From positions 372,001 through 436,000 of the forward strand of contig NZ_JAFFZM010000003.1 of the NCBI RefSeq assembly GCF_017676345.1: 64,000 nt of DNA. The letters are read 5' to 3'. Both the position numbers and the translations under genes were made by a program. Positions within the stretch are counted from its first letter, which is position 1. Each line of letters begins with the position of its first letter. Source of the stretch: Streptomyces smyrnaeus. GTDB lineage: Bacteria; Actinomycetota; Actinomycetes; Streptomycetales; Streptomycetaceae. The notes below the pieces were generated by a model. It made no database searches, had not been told where the DNA came from, and worked only from the letters and a program-made list of their open reading frames with translations. Positions 45,669-53,854 of the stretch are shown one piece after another.

Positions 45669-47087
45669 TCACAGACCGCGGATCTCGGCGACCTTGCGGC
45701 CCGCCTTCAGATACACCGCGTCGGCCGCGCCGCCTCCCTGCGCGGCAACCGCCTCCCGGGCGACCTCGGCCAGCGGGCGCAGCGCCTCCGCCTCGGAGAG
45801 CACGACCTTCTGCTGCTCCTCACCGCCCCTCTCGACGATCAGCCGCAGCCCGCTCTGCTTCGCGATCCGGCGGGCCGCCGACGCGCTCGGGGTGAATTCC
45901 AGGACCTTCGTCAGTACCGCGGCGACACCCTCTTCGCCGTGCTCGGCCACCTCCACGAAGGGCAGCGTCTCCACGTCGGAGAACGACTTCTTGGAGAACT
46001 GCGCCACGAAGTGGGCGCGGGCCGCCATCGCGGCGGGCACGCCGTGCAGGGCCGCGACGACCTCGCCCGCCAGGACCTTCTTCAGATCCATGGGGTGCAG
46101 CGAACCCGCCTCGATCCGGGTCGTCGCCTGGTCGATCTCGGTGTCCGTCCACTCGGTCCAGGCCCGCAGGTAGGGAACCATCAGCCGGTCCGGGATCGAC
46201 ATGATCTTGCCGAACACCTCGTCGGGCGCGCTGTTCAGGCCGACGTAGTTGCCCTTGGACTTGGACATCTTCGCGCCCGAGCCGTCGGTGCCCTCGACCA
46301 GCGGCATGGTGACCACGAGCTGCGGCTGCTGCCCGTGCGCCTCCATCACCCGGCGGCCCATCTGCAGGTTGAGCAGCTGGTCGACACCGCCCAGCTCCAC
46401 ATCGCAGGCCAGCTCGACCGAGTCGAGGGCCTGGGCGACGGGGTAGAGCAGCTCGGACATCGTCAGGCCCGAGCCCTCCGAGAGCCGGTTGCGGAAGTCC
46501 TCCCGCTGGAGCAGCGAGGAGACCGGCACCTGCGCCAGCAGCCCCAGCAGCTTCGGCAGGGTGTAGGGGGCGAGCCAGTCGCTGTTGCGCGCGAACCGCA
46601 CCTTCTCGAAGTCGAAGAAGGGCCGCACCTGTTCCTGGTAGCCCGACAGGTTCCGGGCGATGTCCTCGTCGGTCAGCGGTGGGCGCTCGGCCGTACGGCC
46701 GGAGGGGTCGCCGATCTTGGCGGTGAAATCGCCGATGATCAGCGTGACGTCGTGGCCCATCCGCTGGAACCGGCTGAGCACGATCACCGGAACCGCGTGC
46801 CCCAGGTGCACATCCGCCGCCGTCGGGTCGATACCCAGCTTGATGTGCAGCCCCTTGCCCTGGGCCGCGCGCTCCTCGATCCGCTCGGCGAGCTTTTCCA
46901 CCGACGGCAGCAGCTCGACCGAGCGGGCACCGATCAGCTCCGCCTGCTCCTTGGCCGGCAGATCGCTCAGGTCCAGATAGCGCCGCGTCCCGGTCTCCGC
47001 GAGCAGCCGCTCGACATTGGTGTCGGAGGAGAGGTCCTGGGCCAGCAGCTCACTGGCGCGCTGTACGGAGTCGCCGAGGCGTGTCAC
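45669..47087 (-). CDS. tyrS: tyrosyl-tRNA synthetase
   Basis: 472 residues. Class I signatures: HLGHAVPV for HIGH, and KMSKSKGNYVGL, the KMSKS loop. The KMSKS form rather than KFGKS suggests the TyrZ subgroup. The C-terminal S4-like domain runs from about residue 395 to the end (LRLIVERGGEEQQKVVLSEAEA). GTG at 47087. It charges tRNA-Tyr; no T-box leader is seen in the 230 bp upstream. Confidence 0.95.
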   Translation of the reverse strand: MTRLGDSVQRASELLAQDLSSDTNVERLLAETGTRRYLDLSDLPAKEQAELIGARSVELLPSVEKLAERIEERAAQGKGLHIKLGIDPTAADVHLGHAVPVIVLSRFQRMGHDVTLIIGDFTAKIGDPSGRTAERPPLTDEDIARNLSGYQEQVRPFFDFEKVRFARNSDWLAPYTLPKLLGLLAQVPVSSLLQREDFRNRLSEGSGLTMSELLYPVAQALDSVELACDVELGGVDQLLNLQMGRRVMEAHGQQPQLVVTMPLVEGTDGSGAKMSKSKGNYVGLNSAPDEVFGKIMSIPDRLMVPYLRAWTEWTDTEIDQATTRIEAGSLHPMDLKKVLAGEVVAALHGVPAAMAARAHFVAQFSKKSFSDVETLPFVEVAEHGEEGVAAVLTKVLEFTPSASAARRIAKQSGLRLIVERGGEEQQKVVLSEAEALRPLAEVAREAVAAQGGGAADAVYLKAGRKVAEIRGL

Positions 47088-47270
47088 GTCACTGTCCTGG
47101 TGTGGTGGTTGCTCAACACGGTCACGGGAAGTCTATGCGCCCCCACCGACACCGACGCCCACGGCGGTTCGCCCCCCGCGCCCGGGACGGCGTTTCTGTA
47201 GGGACCCCACAGGAGGCCGTAGATGCCCCTGTCCGTGCCCGAGTGCCCGCGACCTGGCCGCGCCGGATAG

Positions 47271-48026
<756 letters not shown>

Positions 48027-48028
48027 AC

Positions 48029-48799
48029 ATGAGCGGAATCCTCGCTGGAAAGCGGATTCTTGTCACCGGCGTCATCACCGACGGGTCGATCGCCTTCCAC
48101 GCGGCGAAGGTCGCACAGGAGCAGGGGGCCGAGGTCATCCTCACCGGCTACGGCCGGCTCTCCCTGGTGGAGCGGATCGCCAAGCGGCTGCCCGAGGCCG
48201 TGCCCGTCATCGAGCTGGACGTCAGCAACCAGGAGCACCTGGACGGGCTTGCCGACAAGATCCGCGAGCACTGGGGCGCGGACGCGCGGGTGGACGGCAT
48301 CGTGCACTCGATCGCCTTCGGTCCGCAGGGCGCCTTCGACTTCCTCGGCGGCACCTGGGAGGACGTCAGCACCGCCGTGCAGGTCTCGGCGTACTCGCTC
48401 AAGTCGCTCACCATGGCCTGCCTGCCGCTGATGCACGAGGGCAGCTCCGTCGTCGGCCTCACCTTCGACGCGCAGATCGCCTGGCCGAAGTACGACTGGA
48501 TGGGCGTGGCCAAGGCCGCCCTGGAGTCCACCAGCCGTTACCTGGCGCGCGACCTGGGGCCGAAGGGTATCCGCTGCAATCTCGTCTCGGCCGGGCCCAT
48601 CAAGTCGATGGCCGCCAAGTCCATCCCGGGCTTCGAGGAACTGGCCGACGTGTGGAACCACCGCGCTCCGATCGGCTGGGAGCTGACCGATCCGGACCCG
48701 GCCGGCCGCGGCGTCGTCGCCCTGCTGTCGGACTTCTTCCCCAGGACCACGGGCGAGATCGTCCATGTGGACGGCGGCGTCCACATGATGGGGGCCTGA
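48029..48799 (+). CDS. fabI: enoyl-[ACP] reductase FabI (InhA-like)
   Basis: 256 residues. The InhA-type start ILVTGVITDGSIAFHAAKVAQEQGA and the catalytic pair in KYDWMGVAKAALE (Tyr-x6-Lys) are clear, with SAGPIKSMAAKSI near the lipid pocket. ATG at 48029, two bases after the fabG stop. It performs the last reduction of each elongation cycle and is the kind of enzyme targeted by isoniazid and triclosan in relatives. Confidence 0.95.
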   Translation: MSGILAGKRILVTGVITDGSIAFHAAKVAQEQGAEVILTGYGRLSLVERIAKRLPEAVPVIELDVSNQEHLDGLADKIREHWGADARVDGIVHSIAFGPQGAFDFLGGTWEDVSTAVQVSAYSLKSLTMACLPLMHEGSSVVGLTFDAQIAWPKYDWMGVAKAALESTSRYLARDLGPKGIRCNLVSAGPIKSMAAKSIPGFEELADVWNHRAPIGWELTDPDPAGRGVVALLSDFFPRTTGEIVHVDGGVHMMGA

Positions 48800-48840
48800 G
48801 CCCGCTCGACCTTCGAGGGGAGACCTGGGCCGCCGGACGG

Positions 48841-49536
48841 CTACAGGCAGCCCCATTCCGCCGTGTGCGACGCCGCCTCCTTGGAGGCGGCGTCCGCGTC
48901 TTGCGCCCGGATGGCCTCCAGCAGCCGGGCGTGATCCATGTAGTCCTCCTGGCGCAGCTCCTCGCCGACGTCCTGCCGGAGGTAGGCCCGCAGCACTTCG
49001 GCGAGGTCGGCGTAGACCGCCGTCAGTACCTCGTTGTGCGAGGCGGAGACCACGCCCATGTGCAGGCTCCGGTCGGCGTCGATGAAGGGCTCGACCTCCC
49101 CCGAGTACCACGCCGCCTCCCGGCGGGCCAGCAGCCCGTCGAGCTGCCGCAGATCCGCGTCCGTACGCCGGCGTGCCGCCAGCCTGGCACCCGCCGTCTC
49201 CAGCGCCGACCGCAGCTCGGCGACGTGCCCCAGGTCGGCCCCGGCGAATCTGCGGTGCATCACTCCGGCCAGCTCACTGGTCGCCACCACATAGGTGCCC
49301 GAGCCCTGCCTGATGTCCAGCAGTCCGTTGTGCGCCAGGGCGCGCACCGCCTCCCGCACCGTGTTCCGGGCCACCCCTAGCTGCTCGACCAGCTCCGGCT
49401 CGGTCGGGATACGGCTGCCGACCGGCCACTGGCCCGAGGTGATCTGCTGCCGCAGCGTCGCGATCACCTGAGCGGCCAACGGCGCGCGCCGGGGAGCGGA
49501 GAGCGGGGGCGGAGTAATGGATTGGCCGGTATTCAT
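48841..49536 (-). CDS. GntR (FadR-type) transcriptional regulator
   Basis: 231 residues. Winged helix at about 20-80 (RQQITSGQWPVGSRIPTEPELVEQLGVARNTVREAVRAL), then an all-helical FCD ligand domain (LRSALETAGARLAARR, FIDADRSLHMGVVSASHNEVL) with Asp/His metal ligands. ATG at 49536 is 11-29 bp from the divergent MFS gene. TAGAAT lies six bases before the ATG on its strand, implying a leaderless mRNA. It probably represses the MFS gene and itself. Confidence 0.92.
   Translation of the reverse strand: MNTGQSITPPPLSAPRRAPLAAQVIATLRQQITSGQWPVGSRIPTEPELVEQLGVARNTVREAVRALAHNGLLDIRQGSGTYVVATSELAGVMHRRFAGADLGHVAELRSALETAGARLAARRRTDADLRQLDGLLARREAAWYSGEVEPFIDADRSLHMGVVSASHNEVLTAVYADLAEVLRAYLRQDVGEELRQEDYMDHARLLEAIRAQDADAASKEAASHTAEWGCL
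48869..48894 (-). terminator. hairpin within the 3' end of the gntR gene
   Basis: GACGCCGCCTCC and its exact complement are separated by two bases, inside the last 55 bp of the coding region. It may terminate the convergent fabG-fabI transcript or stabilise the gntR mRNA. Confidence 0.5.
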
Positions 49537-49555
49537 CCCATGATTCTATGATGGG
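49537..49555. promoter_or_regulatory. GntR/MFS divergent operator-promoter
   Basis: CCCAT (49537-49541) and ATGGG (49551-49555) form a dyad with a 9-bp spacer between the two start codons. It overlaps the minus-strand -10 TAGAAT. A dimeric GntR protein bound here would block both promoters. Confidence 0.5.
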
Positions 49556-49559
49556 CCGC

Positions 49560-50963
49560 ATGGCAATGGCAGACGACGACAGCAGGAACTCCGCAACCAC
49601 CACCGAACTGGGGACCCGCACCGCCCCCGGGCGCCCCTCCGCCACCCCGGCGGTGCCTCCCCCTCCCGGTGCCGCGGCCCCCGCGGGACCCTGCTGGCTG
49701 CTCGGCCTCGTCGCCGTGGGAATGGTGATCGCCGCGCTCAATCTGCGCCCCGCCATATCCGGCCTCGGCCCGCTGCTGGAGGAGGTCCGTCGCGGGCTGC
49801 ACATGAACGGCACCGTCGCCGGTCTGCTGACCTCCGTGCCCTCGCTCTGCTTCGCCGTCTTCGGCGGCCTCGCCCCCCGGTTGGCCCGCCGTCGCGGCGC
49901 GGCCTTCGTCGTGCTGGGCGGCATGGTGGCCATCGCCCTCGGGCTCGCGCTGCGGCCGCTGGCGGGCGGCACCGCCACCTTCCTGGCCGCCACCATGCTC
50001 GCTCTCGCCGGGATCGCGGTGAGCAACGTGCTGATGCCCGTGGTGGTCAAGCACTGGTTCCCCGACCGGGTCGGGTCCATGACCGGGCTCTACTCGATGG
50101 CGCTCGCCCTGGGCACGGCCGGTGCCGCCGCCGTCACCGTACCGATGACCGACGCGCTCGGCGGCAGCTGGCGCGTGGGACTGGGTGTCTGGGCGGTGCT
50201 GGCCGCTGTCGCCGTCGTCCCATGGGCCGTGATCTCCCGGAACCGCTCGGCGCGCGCCCCTGAGCCGCAGGCCGCCCAGGAGGCCGTCCCCGAGCAGACC
50301 GCCGAGGGCGAGGCCGCCACCGAGGCCCGCGCCACACGGCGCACACCGGCGGGCTCCACGGCCGGTACGGGCGCGGCACCGGGGCTGCGGATCACCAAGT
50401 CGCCCACCGCGTGGGCCCTCGGTGTCTTCTTCGGCCTCCAGGCGTCCGCCGCCTACATCACCATGGGCTGGCTGCCGCAGATCTTCCGCGACGCCGGGGT
50501 CTCCGCCTCGGCCGCCGGTGTGATGCTCGCGGTGACGATGGGCATGGGCGTCCCGCTCTCCTTCGTCCTGCCGAAGCTGGCCGCCCGGATGCGGCACCAG
50601 GGCCCGCTGGTGCTCGCGCTCGGCGTCTGCGGTCTGGCCGGTTACGCGGGCCTGTGGTTCGCCCCCGCCGCCGGTGCCTGGATATGGGCCCTGGTGCTGG
50701 GCGTCTCCAACTGCGCCTTCCCGCTGGCCCTCACCATGATCGGTATGCGGTCGCGGTCCAACGCCGGCGTCGTCAAGCTCTCCGCGTTCGCACAGAGCAC
50801 CGGCTATCTGATCTCCATCCCCGGGCCGCTGCTCGTCGGCTCGCTGCACGATCTCAGCGGCGGCTGGCACCTGCCGCTCCTGCTGATGACCGCGCTGATG
50901 CTCGCCCAGATGGCGACGGGGCTGCTGGCGGGCAGGGACCGGGTCATCGAGGAGGGACGCTGA
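49560..50963 (+). CDS. MFS transporter (CynX/NimT-like cyanate permease family)
   Basis: About 467 residues, 12 membrane helices in two groups of six, with a long Ala/Glu-rich central loop (about 230-280). The N-terminal LNLRPAISGLGPLLEEV and central GLYSMALALGTAGAAAVTVPM match the CynX/NimT branch. Possible starts are ATG 49548, 49551, 49560 and 49566; none has a Shine-Dalgarno, so the mRNA may be leaderless. Substrate unknown, perhaps a small anion or nitroimidazole-like compound. Confidence 0.85.
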   Translation: MAMADDDSRNSATTTELGTRTAPGRPSATPAVPPPPGAAAPAGPCWLLGLVAVGMVIAALNLRPAISGLGPLLEEVRRGLHMNGTVAGLLTSVPSLCFAVFGGLAPRLARRRGAAFVVLGGMVAIALGLALRPLAGGTATFLAATMLALAGIAVSNVLMPVVVKHWFPDRVGSMTGLYSMALALGTAGAAAVTVPMTDALGGSWRVGLGVWAVLAAVAVVPWAVISRNRSARAPEPQAAQEAVPEQTAEGEAATEARATRRTPAGSTAGTGAAPGLRITKSPTAWALGVFFGLQASAAYITMGWLPQIFRDAGVSASAAGVMLAVTMGMGVPLSFVLPKLAARMRHQGPLVLALGVCGLAGYAGLWFAPAAGAWIWALVLGVSNCAFPLALTMIGMRSRSNAGVVKLSAFAQSTGYLISIPGPLLVGSLHDLSGGWHLPLLLMTALMLAQMATGLLAGRDRVIEEGR

Positions 50964-50980
50964 GTGCGACACTGGCTCAC

Positions 50981-51097
50981 ATGCCAGTGCTCGAACCCGA
51001 TCCCCCGGAACCGCAGAAGAAGCTCCTGTTGATCTTCGGCGCGATGATGGCCGTCACCGTTGTCATCGGTGTGATCGCCAGCATCGCCGCCGGCTGA
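50981..51097 (+). CDS. 38-residue membrane protein accompanying the MFS transporter
   Basis: ATG at 50981, 17 bp after the MFS stop. A charged start (PVLEPDPPEPQKK) precedes one hydrophobic helix (LLLIFGAMMAVTVVIGVIASIAA). Its place and composition match, from memory, a small 'transporter-associated' streptomycete family (SGM_5486). A single-helix partner of the MFS protein is a reasonable inference. Confidence 0.75.
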   Translation: MPVLEPDPPEPQKKLLLIFGAMMAVTVVIGVIASIAAG

Positions 51098-51312
51098 TCC
51101 CGCCCTCCACCCCCACCCCGGCGCCGGTTGCCGCTCTGCCCGGGCTGCCCGACCCCCGGCCGCCCGGGGGTGGGGCTGGCACCACCATCCCCTAGGGGGT
51201 TGGCTTCAGGGGTAACTGGGTGGGTCACCGGATGGGACCGGGCCTCCCTCCTCCGTACCGTCGAGAAGTACAAGAAGGACCAGCACCACCCACGGAACCG
51301 GAGGCGAGCCCC

Positions 51313-51597
51313 ATGACGGCCCCCGCGCACCTCACATCGGACCGGAGCAGGAACCGCCCGGCCCCGGGCGCCACGCGGTCGGACGCCACACGGTCGGAGT
51401 CCGTGCCGTCGGATGGCAGGCGGTCGGACGCCGCGCAGACACGGCTGCCCTGGTGGGCACTCCTGCTGCCGGTGCTCGGCTTCGTCCTGCTGCTCATCCT
51501 CCTGGTGGGCGGGGGACAGGCGGACGCCGCCCAGCGCGCCGCCGACAGTCCGCTGCTGTCCCTCCTCGCCCATCTGTGGGGTTCCTTGGTGGGCTGA
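51313..51597 (+). CDS. small single-pass membrane protein, unknown
   Basis: 94 residues from ATG 51313, with GGAGG 9 bases upstream. A Ser/Arg/Asp-rich N-terminal half precedes one strong helix (LPWWALLLPVLGFVLLLILLVGG) and a short tail ending in LLAHLWGSLVG. No known domain. It lies between the MFS companion and the SixA-like gene, with 215 bp of GC-rich upstream sequence that includes CCCTAGGGG. Confidence 0.7.
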   Translation: MTAPAHLTSDRSRNRPAPGATRSDATRSESVPSDGRRSDAAQTRLPWWALLLPVLGFVLLLILLVGGGQADAAQRAADSPLLSLLAHLWGSLVG

Positions 51598-51724
51598 TCC
51601 GTTCGGGTGACCCGGTGGCCGCCCCGGCGACCGGGTGAGCGGCGGGTCACCGTCCGTCACCCGTGGGGGACCGACCGTTCAACACCCCGCGCCTGTCAGC
51701 GCGTTTCATGCGAAGCTGGGACAC

Positions 51725-52240
51725 ATGAGCGTCGATGTGCCCCGCAGTATCGTCCTTCTCCGGCACGCCAAGGCGGACTGGCCCCAGGTGGCGGATCACG
51801 AGCGGCCCCTCGCCGAGCGAGGCCGCCTGGACGCCCCCGCGGCGGGCGAATGGCTCGCCGGCCAGGGCATCACCCCGCAACTCACCCTCTGCTCGACAGC
51901 CACCCGTACCCGCGAGACGTGGAAGCTGGTCGTCTCGCACCTACCCCAGCGCCCCAAGACGGTGTACGAGGAGCGTCTCTACGAGGCGCCCCCCGGCCAG
52001 ATCATCGAGGTCATCAACGAAGTCGCCGACGAAGTGCGGGACTTGCTGATCATCGGCCACAATCCCGGGATGCAGTCCGTCGCCGACGTGCTCGCCGGCG
52101 CCGCCGACCAGCAGGCACAGGAGCGGATGGCCCGCGGCTTCCCCACGGCGGCGGTCGCCATCCTGCGGTACACCGGTTCCTGGAAGTCGGTGGAGCCGGG
52201 CAGCGCGGAGCTGACCCACTTCTGGTCACCGCACGAATGA
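51725..52240 (+). CDS. SixA-type phosphohistidine phosphatase (histidine phosphatase superfamily)
   Basis: 171 residues. The catalytic RHG-like motif is LLRHAKADW, with His in RHA. The second arm is STATRTRET and the late His is in IIGHNPGMQ. SixA dephosphorylates phosphohistidine on signalling or phosphotransfer proteins; actinobacterial members are poorly studied. ATG at 51725. Convergent with serB. Confidence 0.88.
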   Translation: MSVDVPRSIVLLRHAKADWPQVADHERPLAERGRLDAPAAGEWLAGQGITPQLTLCSTATRTRETWKLVVSHLPQRPKTVYEERLYEAPPGQIIEVINEVADEVRDLLIIGHNPGMQSVADVLAGAADQQAQERMARGFPTAAVAILRYTGSWKSVEPGSAELTHFWSPHE

Positions 52241-52262
52241 CGGCGAGGTGGGGCGGGGCGGG

Positions 52263-53501
52263 CTACGCGACCCTGTCCACCTCGGGGCCGTCCGCGGCCT
52301 CGACCTCCTCGCGGGTGATGCCCAGCAGATAGAGCACCGTGTCCAGGAACGGCACGTTCACCGCCGTGTGGGCGGCCTCGCGCACCAGGGGCTTGGCGTT
52401 GAAGGCGACGCCGAGCCCCGCGGTGTTGAGCATGTCCAGGTCGTTGGCGCCGTCACCGATGGCGACGGTCTGCGCCAGCGGCACCCCGGCCTCGTCCGCG
52501 AACCGGCGCAGCAGCCGGGCCTTGCCCGCGCGGTCGACGATCTCCCCGGTGACCCGCCCCGTCAGCTTCCCGTCGACGATCTCCAGCGTGTTGGCCGAGG
52601 CGAAGTCCAGCCCCAGCTCCTCCTGCAGCGCGTCCGTCACCTGGGTGAAGCCGCCGGAGACGACCCCCACCTGGAAGCCGAGCCGCTTGAGCGTACGGAT
52701 CAAGGTGCGCGCCCCCGGGGTGAGCCGCACTTCGTCGCGCACCTTGTCGACGACCGACGCGTCGAGCCCCGCCAGGAGTTCGACCCGCGCGTGCAGCGAC
52801 TGCTCGAAGTCCAGTTCGCCGCGCATCGCCCGCGCCGTCACCTCGGCGACCTGCGCCTCGCAGCCGGCGTGGGCCGCGAACAGCTCGATCACCTCGTCCT
52901 GGATGAGGGTGGAGTCCACATCCATCACGACCAGCCGCTGCGCCCGCCGCTGCAGTCCGGAGGCGACGACGGCCACATCGACGCCGTACTTGGCGGCCTC
53001 CAGCGCCAGGGAGGTGCGCAGCAGCGCCGTCTCCGTGCCCGAGACGTCGAACTCGACGGCGAGCACCGGGTATTTGGCGAGCCGGAAGATGCGGTCGATG
53101 TTGCCGCCCGTGGAGGTGATGCTGGCCGCTATGGCGGCGGTCGACTCCGCGGTGAGCGGGTGGCCCAGCACGGTGACGTGTGAACGGCCGGTGCCGCGGG
53201 GCCGGTTGTCGCCGGTACCGGAGATGATCTCGGCGGTCAGACTCATCGACTCGGCCCAGCTGTGCACCGTCGCGCGCAGCTCGCCCTCCGAGCCGGTGCC
53301 GGTGCTGGGCGCGGTCACCAGGGCGCACAGGGTGATCCGGCCGCGGGTGACGAGCTGCTCGATGTCGACGACCTCGACGGCGAAGGCCGCGAGGGTGTCG
53401 AAGAGGCCGGCGGTGATGCCGGGCCGGTCCTTGCCGAAGATCTTGACCAGCAGGGTCGGAGTGTCGGCGTACGACGGGGGCTGGGCCACAGGTGTGCTCA
53501 T
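52263..53501 (-). CDS. serB: phosphoserine phosphatase with ACT domains
   Basis: 412 residues. Two N-terminal ACT domains (about 15-95 and 105-185) precede the HAD domain: nucleophile VMDVDSTLI (DxDST), Ser/Thr motif VVSGGFTQV, Lys in the following segment, and GDGANDLDML for Mg2+. It makes serine from phosphoserine and is likely feedback-regulated through ACT. ATG at 53501. Confidence 0.95.
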   Translation of the reverse strand: MSTPVAQPPSYADTPTLLVKIFGKDRPGITAGLFDTLAAFAVEVVDIEQLVTRGRITLCALVTAPSTGTGSEGELRATVHSWAESMSLTAEIISGTGDNRPRGTGRSHVTVLGHPLTAESTAAIAASITSTGGNIDRIFRLAKYPVLAVEFDVSGTETALLRTSLALEAAKYGVDVAVVASGLQRRAQRLVVMDVDSTLIQDEVIELFAAHAGCEAQVAEVTARAMRGELDFEQSLHARVELLAGLDASVVDKVRDEVRLTPGARTLIRTLKRLGFQVGVVSGGFTQVTDALQEELGLDFASANTLEIVDGKLTGRVTGEIVDRAGKARLLRRFADEAGVPLAQTVAIGDGANDLDMLNTAGLGVAFNAKPLVREAAHTAVNVPFLDTVLYLLGITREEVEAADGPEVDRVA

Positions 53502-53854
53502 GGTTCTCTCACAGTACCGCCGTCCGGCCCCGCTTCCCTGTCGGGGCCGACCGCGGCCCCGCTCCGGGGCCGCGCTCCGTGCCGCTCCTGCCCTCTTGTC
53601 CGTATCGGTCGGGTTCAGCAGCGATCGGTGACATCGGGGCGGACATCGGCGACATCGACGGCGGAGCCCATTCCCGTCCCATTCTTGTCCGGAATGCGCA
53701 TGGGTTCTCCCACATTCCCTGGACGGATCGGTTACAGCCTGGTCCCTACTGCTGGCCCGGCTTCCTGTCGGGCGGCCGAGCCTGAAATAGTTCCTCACGA
53801 TGTTCGCCATCCCTAGACTCCCTCTCTGCAGGGGGTACCTCGGGGGACAACTTT
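53502..53854 (+). promoter_or_regulatory. promoter region of the FHA-ABC gene
   Basis: 353 bp without a credible gene. A candidate promoter is TTCCTC (53791-53796) with TAGACT (53814-53819), 17 bp apart, about 40 bp before the start. GACATCGG recurs three times in 53632-53663. The ribosome site before GTG 53855 is only GGGGG. Confidence 0.4.

Noticed and set aside
51180..51230. GGGGTAACTGGGTGGGTCACC as a stress-sigma promoter
   Set aside because: The GGGTAA-like core lacks a matching upstream element at the right distance.
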